This document shows positions 10,601 to 18,400 of a DNA stretch of 36,790 nt, piece after piece. The DNA lies in the IMG/VR virus record IMGVR_UViG_3300025108_000169, positions 1 through 36,790 of that record, one strand, 5' to 3'. The DNA comes from a virus. Under the pieces are notes generated by a model. The model made no database searches, was not told where the DNA came from, and was given only the letters and a program-made list of their open reading frames with translations. How positions within the stretch are numbered: position 1 is the stretch's first letter; the number at the start of each line of letters is the position of its first letter. The position numbers and the translations under genes were made by a program.

Positions 10601-11034
10601 TCTTCTAAGCTAGAAAAAGCATCTGTATCTACTGTAACATCTGGTTCTACAACTTGTATTTCTTGTTTTCCTAATTCTATTTCTTTAAATTTTTCCCAAT
10701 TAGCTCTTTCTTTATCCATCAGTGGAAGAGCTTCATATTCTTTAGCAGACATGCTAGGCTTCCAATCAAAAGTTTCTACTTCAGAGATAATTTCTTCTTT
10801 TTTAGGGATAATTTCTTCTTTTTCTTTTTTAGGTTTTGTTATTTCGCCAGAAACACCTACTAAATTTTTAAAGTCTTCTTCAGAACCATTATAACCTGTT
10901 TCAACAAATTGATTAAATGATGCCTTCAAAGCTTCTTCATTAGTATTTATTAAATTAACAAAGTCTTCTGATGTACCATTATAACCTGTATCAACGAATA
11001 ACTGGAAGGCTGCTTGTAGAGCTTCTGGATTCAT
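1603..11034 (-). CDS. Giant internal virion (ejection) protein, 3143 residues, with metallopeptidase and HAD domains
   Basis: Last gene of the virion operon, in the position of T7 gene 16, so probably packaged and ejected with the DNA. Visible order: two tandem ~30-residue TGYNG repeats (residues 4-62); charged helical region; glycine-rich hydrophobic stretches around 680-830, a possible membrane-channel part. A gluzincin-like metallopeptidase motif HEFTH follows at 1013-1017, with a candidate third ligand E1078/E1079. Further on is a HAD phosphatase-like domain (DFDDT from D2144, T2222 in ILTARA, a lysine near 2256, DD at 2278-2279), then a domain with SRVKLY of uncertain fold at about 2305-2470. 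A ~670-residue C-terminal region starting IPPSAEDMLGLVYTTLGKG resembles a part I recall as conserved in large marine phage proteins. ASKDL occurs at 1182, 1576, 2107, 2305 and 2475. No RNA-polymerase DxDGD motif was seen. Confidence 0.75.
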   Translation of the reverse strand: MNPEALQAAFQLFVDTGYNGTSEDFVNLINTNEEALKASFNQFVETGYNGSEEDFKNLVGVSGEITKPKKEKEEIIPKKEEIISEVETFDWKPSMSAKEYEALPLMDKERANWEKFKEIELGKQEIQVVEPDVTVDTDAFSSLEDIPDYEGLTQGTSLAPDKDGLYNVLIEDVVKTISTPSFPGEPSFTSGDKVIDKRKANKEEMEVLLPVMDALQKEAFKNLQDYGFSNENALGSDTYTISTEQHAVIKDSIYDKFVKKAGIPIDKGSFDFLYNETIVDNKDQVERDYKSNRIRPESTEVSPEFKEIFVLEADKGKSEVELASDSLKAKQFEITKELNNINNVLIPQAVNRTVDKDESSTKRNRQLDDLNKRKIELENDYKDLDKAIEQNATSTKVIGGWMPGDPLSFQGKPRTYKEINEELNSKFFNMQGRSKESTKKLNKVSQDVENTAGVRAQNLINENPALSQREAVEQLFNDELLYLQQFEADGRNSFVNLKFTPEQLSGGNPMGAKVLRALDANGLKDNIDNNGNINISLYDLRAAGIDSRNFEGYFDELANLISDKDLNAVKMYNEEVDEVTVAARTFRNLAINNVDVGAIEKPDGFVNLLQTGAVATLETLGMNKSEAEEFLTGTTEGTARTQIDNLDRAIKTANNTPDIQASMGGKIELTEDQKENISMSMTEEVTSGIGGFVPDLMILGATGGVMNAMGYAKLISKMSPMAKFITGAVVEEAKMQTILDMKPGGGATFYTLGAATSGIKLKGAFAWLDPLFQKVIKAGPIGAISAEGAGVAELAYESFMGDKNFKAEFDEMYKDFSTVSRRAIVNSMVFGLTGFTHVKRGDFMTTQRKYEVISELKNEVNNLMGQKLDFVDGFSSELKVDKDGVVIPDQLKPKKQFKDLSPKDQKKFAEYTQRIQTLNQEIQAQTMHHKLDPNSKNFEKDFDKMITEPMNRAMKSLVPNFEGVKVKFGRRSDPKTPMFKKNFDSAENTAQYNPKTKEMFFDLDAYTAGKPPHEFTHVALNAYLEANPGMKLNFTKNLGKVFEGFDFGEFEGTELAKRIKERYNIDLRTWKGKNLAAEEYLAFMGEFLADPKVYYSNPDLASTFMNQVRLEVKDFLVEAGLKTPNVKTAKDVVQLLGMIGEKTRMGGRFEVKMQTLAKLDEIDVIGAELVKANREAEGKKVASKDLTEDIKVTDLKANVKSISKENVNKAKKTVQKLVEKAGGDIDKNLTKKEKDIFNKEIEFMSLDALGFRKDIGIPGKVKIPASEAISYANQFLPGILRRYKKTDASGKTRQFSTLFYSNIKPKRQAFYGKQEKLSELGKQERLSDVDTEGREKRDIVSKEATPEEAIIASEERKAKVTPKSKITRDFPEIFTEDLKNEIDKGLLEIFEGEIPGVETKEFKSFITEASRSKLTNKVKKALGGGKNYEFSIKKMSEKMKETLDPRFFVRLESQTKPENRIFTKPPRRLTKQAEIDAAMLNDKVYVENTAQGVNIYEFKDFTPKQLSDYILAPTISPTTGAKSGLRGTRKTAFAEGLVDRLTRDATPQNLKRIGKEPKEIAEISKKMQVDPSTTMASKDLTRKYNTENPNKKVSEKEVEKVIGEFLKGGKEMEEAAINNPELGEFINDTYFNVLEGSQPKVKSSGYINQVRNKVLNKENLNAISKNLDVPVETLKPILEKIVNQESFFYTEDKLPQVRQQELLEFQSSIIDFAENTFPKEIIDALTSKQIEQLVGYAEKTSGKGGESKGIIDALKIDNQSFKKGLKNNKSLKENKILSNETKELIKDVDWKSIKVQNVTGQFKSYNEKLRKGELITKSEKEAAYPKIDAENYRKAQEAISAMKKDYLNSKKNNLKSLEKGINFIWNLGRANTSMIAGQRGLIPMEFVYRPEGFQTMDKRNPLWKKAYDKAVEEAKLNPKKLIKKVGPDYTLDQYATWKANEFAKMKGEHFNPSAGESASEVLGILKGEFEARTSESILSNVQGLIPKGLLNKVDAAFGPTASYGTKRFALKELKDYLKETVNSKGENLYNIVLEQARNEILSTEGLKELFTNKKSIDNINIATEVFKYAINPTTANKLLLETAKNNLKANTEVRNQNIEVAKEASMASKDLTQSEMLNELNKRDKAFRLANERDKTIKKARVFDFDDTIARSKSKVFAERDGKRKTLTAEEFAKQGEKLISEGWKMDFTDFNKVVEGKKGPLFDLIKTMKEAKGERDIFILTARAPESQKAIYEFMKAMGVEIPLENITGLGKSSGQAKADWIIDKASEGYNDFFFADDAPQNVKAVQEGMSRLDVKSKTQLVKASKDLKIDSERDKKKLNWKTDEAGNIKTTFEVAGKKYNFNLDARDNKGSFDVEFNLGGRIDITGTGNAVKVIRTVYNGLLDAVSKNPKIKRLEFSSLKSEQSRVKLYTTLMDRVAKKLGWETDVWESNDFITPEKSSYDFEITKPRKKQVASVEKVLDVIDVKSNTQKNLASKDLSREFNNLIEESTGIGAEKVFSDVKAQVRGAKAKRQRFFIPPSAEDMLGLVYTTLGKGKKGEAHLKFYQENLFDPYTRAMENLSTDRVNLMADFKALKKQLDVPKDLRKTTESGFTNEQAVRVHLWNKMGEKIPGLSKSDLKELNDIVEKDPKLQAFADQILSITKGDGYSKPKENWAVGTITTDLVDVLNTKKRGKYLETWKQNKDLIYSKENLNKLEAAYGPKYRAALENSLRRMESGSNRLGGGNRLSNQVLDYINNSTGAIMFFNARSAVLQTISAANFINWGFNNPYKAGKAFANQPQYWKDFVELMNSDYLKDRRNGLKLNINESEIANAAKTSGNKAKAALNYILEKGYLPTKYADSFAIASGGATFYRNRINDLIKNEGKTEAEAKEIAMKEFRQVSEMSQQSSDPSKISQQQSSDLGRVVLQFANTPMQYARIQKRAVQDIVNGRGDLKTNISKIAYYGFLQNMLFNGLQQAVTSLGFGDEEMTDAEEKKLIKAANGMLDSSLRGLGMAGVTVQVLKNLGIDIYDRSKRDRPEFTDSYKKLLEFSPAIKSKLGKFQSAAYPFDNKKRRAEVFEKGFSLDNPAYESMAKVITGTTNLPLDRLYSKVNNLSAAMDEETETWQSIAMILGWPEWQIKGKQNYVESPEVKKKKSLEDTFL
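10849..11025 (-). repeat. Tandem ~30-residue TGYNG repeats at the N-terminus of the giant protein
   Basis: Two adjacent copies are encoded at residues 4-32 and 34-62. They share EAL-x-A-x-F-x2-FV-x-TGYNG-x2-EDF-x-NL, about 60 percent identity by eye. This looks like a short helical repeat duplicated in place. Its location at the extreme N-terminus suggests a docking or packaging tag, but that is inference. Confidence 0.7.
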
Positions 11035-11046
11035 ATATTATTTAAT

Positions 11047-12615
11047 TTATTGATTAAACTTAGCTCCAACACCTGTAGAAACTACGGAGTCTTTAGCTAT
11101 TTCTTTTATTTGTTTTTCAAACTTTAATAATCTTTCATTTGTAATAGGTATACCTGAAGAGTATTCTTTAAGGGTTTTTAAATCCTCATCGCTGCCTGCT
11201 GCAGCATAATTAACTTGAGGGAAGAACAATAACTTGCCATCTTTGTATTTAATTTTTATATCTTGTATTATTTTAGTTCCTGAACCTGTTGCAAATCCGC
11301 TTCCTTCAAATCTACTTTTTAAATCATTTGTTAATTTGACTTTAAGTTTAGCTTCAGTATCACTAAGTCTTTGAGCTTTACCTGATTCAACGTCTCCCGG
11401 TTTAACCTCTTCGCCTGTAGAAATTACTCTATTAGGATTTTTAAGAGCTTTTTCAAAAGCTGTAGCATCATTTATTATTGTATCATAACTTACTACTTTT
11501 GTTTCTTCACCTTTTACACTATTACCTCCACCTTTTCTTATTTCTTCTTCACTTAGAGTGTAGTTGTCTTCTTCTTTTAAGTATTTGTTTTCAATTTTTT
11601 TAATTAAAAGTTTTTTTGCTTCTTCATTATTTTTATCTGGACTATAAACACCTTTTCCACCCAGCATTTGCCATTCAGACTGTGTTAATCTAGCACCTTT
11701 ATTAAACCAGTCATCCAAAGTTTCATTAACATTTTTTCTAGCCTGAATGTAACTATTTTCAACATCAGTAAATTTTATAGTTTCAAGTTTGCCTTTTTCG
11801 TTTAATTCTTCTCTGTAATCAATAATTTTTGTTTGAACTGGCTTCCAATCTTCTTTTAATTCTCCCCAAATACCACCTATAAAAGTATCAAACTCTTTAC
11901 CGTTTACTGTACTTACTAAATCATTACCACCTTCTTTATAACTTTTATAATCATTTGCATTTAGATTAAACTCTTTGCCATCTGCACCTGTATAAGTAAT
12001 GTCAAAACCAGATGGTGTACCTATAACTTGAAACCTTTCAGGATTGTATCCTTTGGCAATATCTAATAACATATTCTTTTTAGTAGCATGTAAAGGATCA
12101 TCACTGTTTAGTATAGCACCATCATTGCCTTCTTTAATCCACTCTCCATTAACATAAGCGTTTTCAACTTCTTTAGCTTCACCATTTAATAAAGCTGCCA
12201 TAACCGGATATTGAGTTATCATGTTTTTAATAGCTCTTTCAGCTGCTCTATAAGCTTCTGTATCTGGTAAATTATCACCCATTATATCTAAATAATGTTG
12301 AGCATTGTTTTTTAATTGATTTTGAATACTAACAGCTTCTTGTCCCCAATCATCAGTTCTTTTTTGATTAATACCTTCCCAATTGTCTATATTAACTTGA
12401 TAACCATCTACAGCTGCTTGTTGTCTATTTTTTAAGTCTTTTAATTCTTTATCTTTTTTTTCTTGCTCTTTTTTAGCTTCTTTAGCTCTAGCTATTTCTT
12501 GAGCTCTTTGAAACCTAAGCTCATTACCTATTTGCTGATTAACGTTTTGTAAACCCTGATTTAAAGTATTAAAACTTTTATCGATTATTTGACTTGGTTG
12601 TCTGTATGTTCCCAT
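11047..12615 (-). CDS. Putative internal virion protein, 522 residues (T7 gp15-like position)
   Basis: The gene sits 12 bases upstream of the giant ejection protein and directly downstream of the 269-residue protein, the place held by gene 15 in T7-like phages. The N-terminal ~85 residues are strongly charged and predicted coiled coil (RAQEIARAKEAKKEQEKKDK). After that comes a mixed domain with alternating acidic and aromatic residues and no recognised motif. It has no signal peptide or membrane segment. It probably assembles with its neighbours inside the capsid and is ejected with the DNA. This role rests on gene order and composition, not on a recognised domain. Confidence 0.55.
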   Translation of the reverse strand: MGTYRQPSQIIDKSFNTLNQGLQNVNQQIGNELRFQRAQEIARAKEAKKEQEKKDKELKDLKNRQQAAVDGYQVNIDNWEGINQKRTDDWGQEAVSIQNQLKNNAQHYLDIMGDNLPDTEAYRAAERAIKNMITQYPVMAALLNGEAKEVENAYVNGEWIKEGNDGAILNSDDPLHATKKNMLLDIAKGYNPERFQVIGTPSGFDITYTGADGKEFNLNANDYKSYKEGGNDLVSTVNGKEFDTFIGGIWGELKEDWKPVQTKIIDYREELNEKGKLETIKFTDVENSYIQARKNVNETLDDWFNKGARLTQSEWQMLGGKGVYSPDKNNEEAKKLLIKKIENKYLKEEDNYTLSEEEIRKGGGNSVKGEETKVVSYDTIINDATAFEKALKNPNRVISTGEEVKPGDVESGKAQRLSDTEAKLKVKLTNDLKSRFEGSGFATGSGTKIIQDIKIKYKDGKLLFFPQVNYAAAGSDEDLKTLKEYSSGIPITNERLLKFEKQIKEIAKDSVVSTGVGAKFNQ

Positions 12616-12636
12616 ATTATTAATTAATTTTTACTA

Positions 12637-13446
12637 TCAAAAAGCAGGTCTACTATCTATTCTAGCATTTCTTTTAATTATCCTATTACTTTGTCTTGTG
12701 TTTTTTCTTTGCTGTCTATTTAAAGCATTTATTTGCTGAGTAACTGGATCTATATTACCAGCTCCAGCAATACCCATTTGCATTAAACCTCCTGCAGCTC
12801 CAGTAAAAGCACCCATAGCATCTGCTTGGTATTGCATTTGTTGAGCCATTTGATTATCTATTAAAGCTTGAGTCCTGTCTAACTGCATCAACTCTCTGTT
12901 TTCTTGTTGCTGCCAAGCTTGTTGTTCAGCTCCAATAGCAGCTTGCTCTAGTGATAACTTTTGATTTTGTACACTTATTTCACCTTGAGCTTTTAATTGA
13001 TTATTTCTAGCTTCTTGTTGTTCGATGTTAGCTGATATACCTCTTTTACTTCTAGCTGCTGCCTGTGCTAATGCTGTTGCTCCACCAGCTCCAAAACCTC
13101 CAGCTTGCATAGAATCTAAAGTATTTGCTAAAGCCAAATCAGCTTGTTCAGCTTGCATTTCTGCAGCTTGAGTAGCAACTGGTAGGTTAGCATAAGGATT
13201 AGTTATTTGGCCAGCTAAATCTTTTATATCTTGACTAGCATTGTAAATATCCTGTCTAGAGTTTTCTAAGTCTGTAAGTTGATCTTGTAGTATTTTAGCA
13301 TCGGTTTTAGCTTTATTAGCTTTATTGCTAGCTATTATGCCTGACACAACTTGACCAGCAGCACCAACCGCAGCTATAGCTAAAAGCGGTAAAGGCATTG
13401 CTAATTGAGGTTCATAATTAAATGTTTCTAATATTTCTAATAACAT
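12637..13446 (-). CDS. Putative internal virion protein, 269 residues (T7 gp14-like)
   Basis: The N-terminus carries a hydrophobic segment (MPLPLLAIAAVGAAGQVVSG, about residues 17-36), followed by long Ala/Gln-rich helices. A glycine-rich break (QAGGFGAGGATALAQ) lies near residue 115, and the C-terminus is very basic (RQQRKNTRQSNRIIKRNAR). This composition and the position before two larger internal proteins resemble gp14-type ejection proteins that insert in the outer membrane. The start at 13446 is the longest; an in-frame ATG at 13398 would put the hydrophobic segment at the exact N-terminus, as is usual for the type, and may be the true start. The gene follows the nozzle gene by 10 bases. 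Confidence 0.6.
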   Translation of the reverse strand: MLLEILETFNYEPQLAMPLPLLAIAAVGAAGQVVSGIIASNKANKAKTDAKILQDQLTDLENSRQDIYNASQDIKDLAGQITNPYANLPVATQAAEMQAEQADLALANTLDSMQAGGFGAGGATALAQAAARSKRGISANIEQQEARNNQLKAQGEISVQNQKLSLEQAAIGAEQQAWQQQENRELMQLDRTQALIDNQMAQQMQYQADAMGAFTGAAGGLMQMGIAGAGNIDPVTQQINALNRQQRKNTRQSNRIIKRNARIDSRPAF

Positions 13447-13456
13447 ATTTTATTTT

Positions 13457-15415
13457 TTAAGATGATTGTACAAATGTAGTTCCTACAGACCATATTTCTT
13501 TTGGTCCACCAACATTAGTAGATGAGTCTACTCTTATTTCTACTGTTGCTAAATACCCTTTTATACCAGTAAGAAAACTTCCACCTATTACTTCTTCAAA
13601 ACTTAATGTTGATTTATTATTTATATTAGCAACGTATAAATTTTCTTTTCTACTAAAGCCTGCTCTTTGTGGATAGCCACTATTAGGATCTATATATAAC
13701 CCCTCGTTGAAACTAGGTATTATGTTTGCTGAATCAACAAAGCCTACACCATTATTATTATATTTTGTTGAATCACTAATAATTGAACTAATTTTCCAAC
13801 CGTTATCACCTTCATAGTTTATAGTTTGAAAGTTCTTTTTAACAGAAGGGCTTGTGTTTACTGTAAAGTTTAAAAAACAATCACCAAGAAATCCATAATA
13901 ATTTAAAAAATTAGTATTAGTAGAGTTAGACAAATAATGCTGATAAATACAATTTTCATATGTAGAAAAATAACTTCCTTTCAAGCTAGTTATAAATCCA
14001 GGTTTATAAGAATATCTACTAACCCAACCATTAACACCATCATCAAATGACAATGTAGTAAAGTCTGTGTCTTTAGTAACATAAGTCGGCTTGGACTGTA
14101 AAGAAACAGTATAATACCTATTATGATTATCCCAACCACCAACTATTTTACTTTTATATTCGTAACTAAAAAATCCAGAATTTTCTGTAGTAATTGAGTT
14201 GTTAGTTGTTACAGCTATCAAAACTGGATCAGATCCAGGCACAATAGAAGTATTAGTTACTATAGCTCCAGTATCAACAGCAACGTTGCTAGAGTTTAAG
14301 TTTAAAACTTTACTACCTAAAAATATATCACAATTACTTACGCCTTGTACATAAAAAGGATTTTGAACACCAGTCAAACTATTTAATTCGCTAGAGGTTA
14401 AAATAAAAGATATTGAACCACTAAAGTTAACACCATCGCCAGTTACTACAACGGTATCACCAACCATATAACCAGAACCGCCAACTGCGGTTGTATTGAC
14501 TTGAACAACTGATTGAGAAGCAGTAGTAACAGTTACTTCAGCACCTGTACCTGTGTTGCTAGAAGTAACAGTTATATTAGCGCTTGTTCCAGCACTTAAA
14601 AAAGTATAATTACTTAAATTAAGGCTAGCAGCCAGTAATTCCTCTCCATCTTTTATAGATCTTGGAGGATTAGCTGCTAAAGTCCATTGTATATTCTCTG
14701 TTTTATAATTATGATCTAAAGCACTTAAACTGTCTCTAAAATAATCTTTCATACCGTAGTTAGATATCTCAGTTAAACCATCTCTAGATAGCCTAATAAT
14801 AGACCCTCTAATAGGATCTGCAAAATATTTTCTAAAACCATATTGAGCAAATGACTCAGGGTTTTTGCCAATACCAAATCTACCTAGAAAAGGAACATTT
14901 TGACCTATAACTAATATGTCAGGTGTTTCAGCGGCTCCTTGAGTTCCCGAGTATATAGTGTTTTTATTAATTAAAGACTTACTAACTTTGTTTTCTTGAA
15001 ATATAACTAAGTTAGTATCTTCTGCAAAAAGTTTTTGTATACTACCATTTGCTGGATCTAAGTTACTAGTTATAGTTTTACCAACAGAAAAAACGTTTGT
15101 TTCGTTTACGTCTGTTCTAGAATTATATACACCAGAGTATATTAATGAAGATTCTCTAATGTTTTGAACAGGGTTTTTTTCATTTAAATAAGCTCTCACA
15201 CCTTGTGAAACCATGTCATTGTTAAAACCTCCTTTAATTCTAGCTTCTTCTATATAAAAATTATTAAGAGAGTCTGTAGCATTTACAGGAAAAATAGGAT
15301 AACCATATGGATTCCAATCTAAGCCAGGCCATTTAGGATCGTTGTAAGATGAACTACCTTGAACTTGCTTAGCCCAAAATGAATTAAAATATTTCACTTC
15401 TATTATTGCACCCAT
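13457..15415 (-). CDS. Tail nozzle/hub protein 2, 652 residues
   Basis: Predicted tail structural protein forming part of the short-tail nozzle. After a short N-terminal arm there are conserved-looking segments such as IRESSLIYSGVYNSRTDVNE and KLFAEDTNLVIFQENKV. These are beta-rich and resemble the propeller part of the gp12/muzzle type tail proteins of podoviruses. About residues 275-340 hold a glycine-rich module with GSGYMVGDTVVV that also appears in two neighbouring tail genes. The gene is 38 bases downstream of the 1435-residue nozzle gene. The two may together equal a single larger nozzle protein in relatives. The family match is by recollection of motifs only. Confidence 0.6.
   Translation of the reverse strand: MGAIIEVKYFNSFWAKQVQGSSSYNDPKWPGLDWNPYGYPIFPVNATDSLNNFYIEEARIKGGFNNDMVSQGVRAYLNEKNPVQNIRESSLIYSGVYNSRTDVNETNVFSVGKTITSNLDPANGSIQKLFAEDTNLVIFQENKVSKSLINKNTIYSGTQGAAETPDILVIGQNVPFLGRFGIGKNPESFAQYGFRKYFADPIRGSIIRLSRDGLTEISNYGMKDYFRDSLSALDHNYKTENIQWTLAANPPRSIKDGEELLAASLNLSNYTFLSAGTSANITVTSSNTGTGAEVTVTTASQSVVQVNTTAVGGSGYMVGDTVVVTGDGVNFSGSISFILTSSELNSLTGVQNPFYVQGVSNCDIFLGSKVLNLNSSNVAVDTGAIVTNTSIVPGSDPVLIAVTTNNSITTENSGFFSYEYKSKIVGGWDNHNRYYTVSLQSKPTYVTKDTDFTTLSFDDGVNGWVSRYSYKPGFITSLKGSYFSTYENCIYQHYLSNSTNTNFLNYYGFLGDCFLNFTVNTSPSVKKNFQTINYEGDNGWKISSIISDSTKYNNNGVGFVDSANIIPSFNEGLYIDPNSGYPQRAGFSRKENLYVANINNKSTLSFEEVIGGSFLTGIKGYLATVEIRVDSSTNVGGPKEIWSVGTTFVQSS
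14400..14600 (-). repeat. GxGY-GD module, copy in the 652-residue tail protein
   Basis: A region of about 65 residues has TGTGAEVTV, a variable stretch, then GGSGYMVGDTVVVTGDG. The arrangement G-[TS]-G-x2-[VI], then GxGYxxGDx[IV], recurs in two other tail genes of this window. Confidence 0.6.
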
Positions 15416-15453
15416 TTTATAATCACTTATTTTTAATTAATATTACTTTAAAA

Positions 15454-18400
15454 CTATTGTTGAGTTATATTTATAGTTATATTTCCGGCATTCATTCCGC
15501 CGCCATCTTCTACTTTAAATACTGCTTTCCACGTTACAAAATTTAAAGCCGCAGAAACGTTAACAGTAACGTTAAAAGGATCATTATTTGCATTGTTACC
15601 AAAAAAGTTTTTAACTTGTTGCCAAAGGTTTGGATCTCCATCTGGGTCAATAGAGATAGAAGGTAAAGATCCAAGGATCGTGTCTAAAGAATTAACCCTT
15701 ACAAGTATTGAATCATCATCTACCGAAGTAGTAGGTGTAGAGTTTAAACCCCCGACTGCATTAAAAGATGATATTCTTACAAAAGCTCTAGTGTTAACAT
15801 ACTCTCGATTTAAAACTATTTGATAAGATTCTACTGCACCTAAATTATCAGTAATATTACCACTGCTATCGGCTTGTCTTATTATAGTAGGCCAACTGTT
15901 AGCATCAGCAGAGCCAATATGAAACCAATTACCGTTTGCGTCTTGCAGTTGTATAATAGGGCTAAAAGGTCTATTAGCACCTTGAACAGCCTTCAGTGAA
16001 ATTAATGTCCATTTAAGTTCATTTTTATTTAAGCTAATATCTCCACTACCATTTATTGCTGAAAAAACAGCAAAACTTCCGTCAGTATTTTTTAAAGTAT
16101 TTGAAAACTTATTAATATAATAATTTAATGGTGGCAATGGGGTGACATAACTAGGTTCTTTGTTTTCTATACTACCAGAAAAACTTTTAAATACATCAAT
16201 TCCATTTAAGCTTAATTTAACAGTAAAATTAAAAAAAGTTTTATTTGAATCTGAACTAACAAAAAACCCACTTCCCGCAATTTTTTTAGTTTTAATAGTG
16301 AAAACACCATTATTATTATTTAATTCAAAATCATTTAATCTATTTGCATTATTTCCATCAAAAACGCTAACTAAAGTTCCTGTAGTATTAACACTTGTTA
16401 TGTTAGAATTAACAACACTAGTTGGAGTGAAAGAGTTAGTACATGATATACTTCCTGTTTGTGACTCATCTAAAGTAAAAATTATAGGTGCAATATTTAT
16501 AGGTATCTGTGTATCTGTAGTACCTACTAAAACAGCGCTGTTTAGTTCACTAATAAGACCAGCAGATGTAGTTTCATAAAATATATCTAATAAAGACTTT
16601 GAAGGTTTTGTTTCAAACACAGCTAGTTTTGTAGAAAAATCATTTTCTTCTGCAACGCCTATAGTGTCAGAAGTAGATAATACACCAACTATTGGATTAT
16701 TTCCTGAATTAAAAATTATACCAGGAGGTCCAAAAGTTACAGTATCAGGAGCGCCACCACCTGTAGTTGTCACGGCATTGTTTAATATTACACTAGAACC
16801 GGTGTTTGTTTTGTAATAAGAAACAACATATAGACCAGCTGATAAAGGTTGTGTAATAACTCCAAAAGAATCAGTGATTATTATACTCATACCTGGTTGT
16901 ATATTTTCTCTAAAATTCTCTAACTGTATCTCTGTTGTTGTGCCATTAGCTTTAACTACGTCTGAAACTCTAGTTAAATCTATACCTAAATCAGTTAACT
17001 CAGATAACAAGACAACATCTTCAACGTCTGTACCTGGGTAATACTGTTTAGAAGAAGTTGATGTATTTTCAACTCTTAAACTTAGTTTAGTATCAGATCT
17101 ATAGTTTGTTTGGCTAGGCCCTACATCAGATAAATCTTTAGGTATTTTATTTATGTTATCACTGTACAAGCTTATAGTAGCTTTAGTGGAACTAGACAAA
17201 CCTTCTTCATTTATAGCTCCATTAACTATACCTGGTAAATAAACATTGTAATAATCTTGTTCTTGTTGTTTTACAACTATTTTATAGCTGTACCAACCTG
17301 TAAGATTAGAAAATACATTAGTGTTGTAAATGAAAGTAGCGTCATCACCAATTGCGCCTGGTATTGTTATTATATCTCCATTAACATATCCAACTCCTGG
17401 ATTATTAATAGTGACTGAAACTATATAACCAGAATTACCTTTAAATAAAGTATAGTCTACAGTTAAACCACTACCACTACCTCCAGTTGTACTAACATTT
17501 ATTCCTGGGCCACTAGTATAACCACTATTTGATATTAAATTACTTATGGTAGCAGGGTTATAATCAGTAAACAGACCTGGATAACCTAATTCACCTATAC
17601 TTTCTGGTATTTGAGAATTAAATTGAACTTTTAAAGAGTCTCCAGGCCAAGTTGAGGGTGGTGATGAAAAGGTATTTATTAATGTTGGACCTGCAGAATA
17701 AAACGGATGAAAAATAGTAGATCCTTCGTAAGAAACATCTGATAAAATTGATTTTTCTTTGTCTAATGAAGATAATATTACATCTGACTGTCTTCCGTAT
17801 CTGTCGGATAAAACTATACCAACTTGATAGGTTCTGTTCTGTTTTAAAGTGTGATTTTGGTATTCTTTTTTTATCTGAGGGTTTAAAACACCAGATTCTG
17901 GAACAGTTATAAAAGATTTAGCAGCAGCAGCTATTTGATAATTAAGAAACTTGTTGCTTGTGTGTCCATCTACATAGTTGGCATATATAACTCTATTTCC
18001 AGAAACTTCTTGAGCTAAAGCTTTTAAAGGCACTTTATCGCTTACTCTAGTTATTTCATCTTCCGGCAAGACTCTTTTAGGTGCTCTTGATTGGTATTCA
18101 TATATAATATAATTTGAATTAACACTTTCAAAACCTTCTTTAGTTATAGTATCTAAAACTTTTATAACATTTTCTGAGTCGTCTTTATATATTATGTCTA
18201 TTTCAGATAAGTGCATTTTTTCATTAACTTCACTAAAAAGTTCAGTATTAGAATTTAAACATCTAGGTGAAGGAATTTTTAAATCAATACTGTTAATTTT
18301 ATTTTCAAAAAACTCTAAATCAGTAGATTCATAAGCCAACTGAGAGTCATAAATAGTTTCATTTACTGTTGAGTTATTTGTAGTTCTAGATCTAGTTTTA

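Noticed and set aside
3923-10894. Several plus-strand open frames of 60-111 codons opposite the giant gene.
   Set aside because: They are antisense to a clearly coding frame, rich in Leu/Ser/Phe as expected for the reverse of Lys/Glu/Asn-rich coding DNA, and show no families.
1603-11034. Virion RNA polymerase, as in N4-like or crAss-like phages, suggested by giant size.
   Set aside because: No DxDGD or other polymerase signature was seen; the acidic motifs present (DFDDT, FADDAP) fit a HAD phosphatase.
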